From Clostridia bacterium (GTDB lineage Bacteria; Bacillota; Clostridia; Oscillospirales; Acutalibacteraceae), in the NCBI GenBank assembly GCA_017431755.1, contig JAFRKM010000115.1, positions 1-15,844 of the forward strand: a DNA stretch of 15,844 nucleotides. The letters run 5' to 3'. Below the pieces are notes generated by a model. That model worked only from the letters and a program-made list of their open reading frames with translations, was not told the origin of the DNA and did not search any database. Made by a program: the position numbers and the translations under genes. Shown here one piece after another: positions 14,011 through 15,844 of this stretch (the first letter of the stretch is position 1; every line of letters starts with the position of its first letter).

Positions 14011-15843
14011 ATGTGTGGAATAGTTGGATACATTGGTAAAAGTGAAAAAGCCATTCCTTTTTTACTCCAAGGATTAGAAAAACTAGAATATAGAGGTTAT
14101 GATTCCTCTGGAATAGCTATTTTAAATCAAAATGAAATTAAAATAATAAAAAAACAAGGCAGACTAAAAGTTATTAAAGATATTTTAGATGGAAAAAAAG
14201 AACTTCATTCACATCTAGTAATTGGCCATAAACGATGGGCAACTCATGGGAACCATTCTGACGTAAACGCACACCCTCATTTAAGTAAATCTGGTAAAAT
14301 TTCTGTTGTTCATAATGGAATAATAGAAAACTATATAAATTTAAAAAAAGATCTTACAAAAAAAGGGTATGAATTTAAATCGGATACCGACACAGAAGTA
14401 GTTGCTCAATTACTAGACAGTCTGTACAATGGCGACATGTTTGAAACAATCAAAAAAGCAACTCAACTACTTGAAGGTTCATTTGCTCTTGGAATAATTT
14501 GCGCGGATTATCCGGACACTTTATTTGCTGCAAAAAAAGATAGTCCACTTATTATTGGTCTCGGTGAAAATGAAAATTATATAGCATCAGATATTCCTGC
14601 AGTACTTTCAAAAACAAGAAAAATCTGCAGATTAAAAGAAAAACAAATTGCTGTTTTAAAAAACAGTGATATTAATATTTTTGATTTTAATGGCAATAAA
14701 GCCAAAATGGAAATTTCTGAAATAAACTGGAATGTAAATGCAGCAGAAAAAAACAACTACGACCACTTTATGATAAAAGAAATAATGGAACAACCAGAGG
14801 TTTTAAATGCAACCATTTCGCCAAGATTAAAAGATTACAAAATAAAGTTAGATAATCTTAATTTTAATGAGGAATACCTTAAAAATCTTAATAAAATATC
14901 AATTGTTGCTTGCGGTTCTGCATATCATGTGGGTTGTGTAGCAAAATACTTCATGGAAGAACTTATTAAAAAACCAGTTGAAGTAGAGCTTGCTTCTGAA
15001 TTTAGATACCGCTCCCCTATTGTGGATAAAAACACGCTGGTTATAATAATAAGCCAATCCGGTGAAACTGCCGACAGCTTAGCTGCACTACGAGAAGCTA
15101 AAAAACTAGGTGCACGCGTTCTCTCAGTTGTAAATGTTGTAGGAAGTTCAATTGCAAATGAATCAGACGACGTGCTTTACACTTGGGCGGGACCTGAAAT
15201 CGCCGTTGCAACCACAAAAGCTTACAGCACACAACTATCTCTTATGTATTTAATTGCCCTTTATATTAGTAAAACTTTAGGGAAAATTACGGATGATAAC
15301 TACAAGGATATTATCAAAAACATTGAATCAATTCCAGAAAAAATAACTGCCATTTTAAAAAAATCATCTTCCATCGAAGAAATTGCAAAAAAATATTATC
15401 AAACAGAAAAAATATTCTTTATAGGTAGAACTTTAGACTACGCTGTATGCATGGAAGCATCTTTAAAATTAAAAGAAATTTCATACATCCATTCCGAAGC
15501 TTACGCCGCAGGAGAATTAAAACATGGAACTATTTCGCTTATTGATGACAAAACTTTGGTTATAGCACTTGCCACACAAGATGAACTGTTTGACAAAACA
15601 ATAAGCAATATAAGAGAAGTAAAATCCAGAGGAGCAACAATTTTATTAGTAACCACAGAAGATAAAATGGATAAAATTTCTGAAATTGCCGATGATGTTA
15701 TTTATGTTCCAAAAATTTCAAATATATTATCCCCTTCACTATCTGTTGTACCAATGCAGTTACTTTCTTACTATGTTGCTAAATTCAGAGGCTGCGACAT
15801 AGACAAACCCAGAAACCTTGCAAAATCAGTTACCGTAGAATAA
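14011..15843 (+). CDS. glmS: GlmS, glutamine-fructose-6-phosphate aminotransferase
   Basis: GlmS converts fructose-6-phosphate and glutamine to glucosamine-6-phosphate and glutamate, the first step towards UDP-GlcNAc for peptidoglycan. The 610-residue protein is complete. The N-terminal Ntn glutaminase domain starts MCGIVGYIG, with catalytic C2 (C1 after Met removal), then RGYDSSGIA and HKRWATHG. Two SIS isomerase domains follow, including SQSGETADS and TTKAYSTQ in the first and EAYAAGELKHGTISLID in the second. The C-terminus PRNLAKSVTVE is the invariant closing motif. It has its own promoter. The 89-bp upstream gap is too short for, and contains no sign of, the glmS ribozyme often found in Firmicutes, so control by glucosamine-6-phosphate must be different or absent. 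Confidence 0.98.
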   Translation: MCGIVGYIGKSEKAIPFLLQGLEKLEYRGYDSSGIAILNQNEIKIIKKQGRLKVIKDILDGKKELHSHLVIGHKRWATHGNHSDVNAHPHLSKSGKISVVHNGIIENYINLKKDLTKKGYEFKSDTDTEVVAQLLDSLYNGDMFETIKKATQLLEGSFALGIICADYPDTLFAAKKDSPLIIGLGENENYIASDIPAVLSKTRKICRLKEKQIAVLKNSDINIFDFNGNKAKMEISEINWNVNAAEKNNYDHFMIKEIMEQPEVLNATISPRLKDYKIKLDNLNFNEEYLKNLNKISIVACGSAYHVGCVAKYFMEELIKKPVEVELASEFRYRSPIVDKNTLVIIISQSGETADSLAALREAKKLGARVLSVVNVVGSSIANESDDVLYTWAGPEIAVATTKAYSTQLSLMYLIALYISKTLGKITDDNYKDIIKNIESIPEKITAILKKSSSIEEIAKKYYQTEKIFFIGRTLDYAVCMEASLKLKEISYIHSEAYAAGELKHGTISLIDDKTLVIALATQDELFDKTISNIREVKSRGATILLVTTEDKMDKISEIADDVIYVPKISNILSPSLSVVPMQLLSYYVAKFRGCDIDKPRNLAKSVTVE

Positions 15844-15844
15844 A

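Noticed and set aside
1..15844. CRISPR array, insertion sequence, phage or defence island
   Set aside because: No spaced direct repeats, transposase or integrase motifs, or toxin-antitoxin or nuclease pairs were seen; the gene content is mostly core clostridial.

Overview
The window is an AT-rich chromosomal stretch from what looks like an anaerobic, spore-forming (or recently spore-forming) member of the Clostridia. Three things point there: the sporulation genes yqfC, yqfD and ylbJ; the Firmicutes order ybeY-dgkA-era-yqzL-recO and the trmK-nif3 pair; and a ferrous-iron FeoAB system. Most genes have Gram-positive style Shine-Dalgarno (SD) sites. I see no transposase, integrase, phage gene, rRNA or CRISPR array.

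Layout, left to right. (1) 1-905: an unrecognised lysine/asparagine-rich protein whose frame is open back to base 6 with no start codon, closed by a good intrinsic terminator. (2) 958-3363 (+): feoA-feoB, convergent with and overlapping recO by 9 bp. (3) 3355-6410 (-): the housekeeping cluster ybeY-dgkA-era-yqzL-recO, started by a consensus SigA-type promoter; the 48-residue yqzL gene is real and overlaps recO. (4) 6482-7976 (-): yqfC-yqfD, diverging from ylbJ (8077-9213, +) across a 100-bp region with two SigE-like promoter candidates. (5) 9248-10477 (-): a membrane-anchored DUF348/G5/3D cell-wall protein (YabE/Sps type) with its own promoter and a possible 21-codon leader ORF. (6) 10908-11783 (+): a two-domain DUF11-type protein. 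(7) 11907-12420 (+): a transcription unit with a strong promoter, a degenerate tRNA-like cloverleaf, an 8-cysteine zinc-ribbon protein and a terminator. (8) 12457-13921 (+): trmK-nif3. (9) 14011-15843 (+): complete glmS with its own promoter and no room for a glmS ribozyme.

Functionally the window combines iron uptake, ribosome maturation and DNA repair (YbeY, Era, RecO), lipid-carrier recycling (DgkA/UndK), mother-cell sporulation functions (YqfC, YqfD, YlbJ), peptidoglycan remodelling (3D protein), tRNA modification (TrmK) and amino-sugar supply for the cell wall (GlmS). The classical yqfC-yqfD-phoH-(pgpH)-ybeY-dgkA-cdd-era-yqzL-recO string is present, but without phoH, pgpH and cdd.

The least ordinary item is the tRNA-like element at 11968-12038. 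It can form all four cloverleaf arms yet breaks several invariant tRNA positions, and it sits in the apparent leader of the zinc-ribbon gene. I found no convincing new multi-gene defence or metabolic system here.
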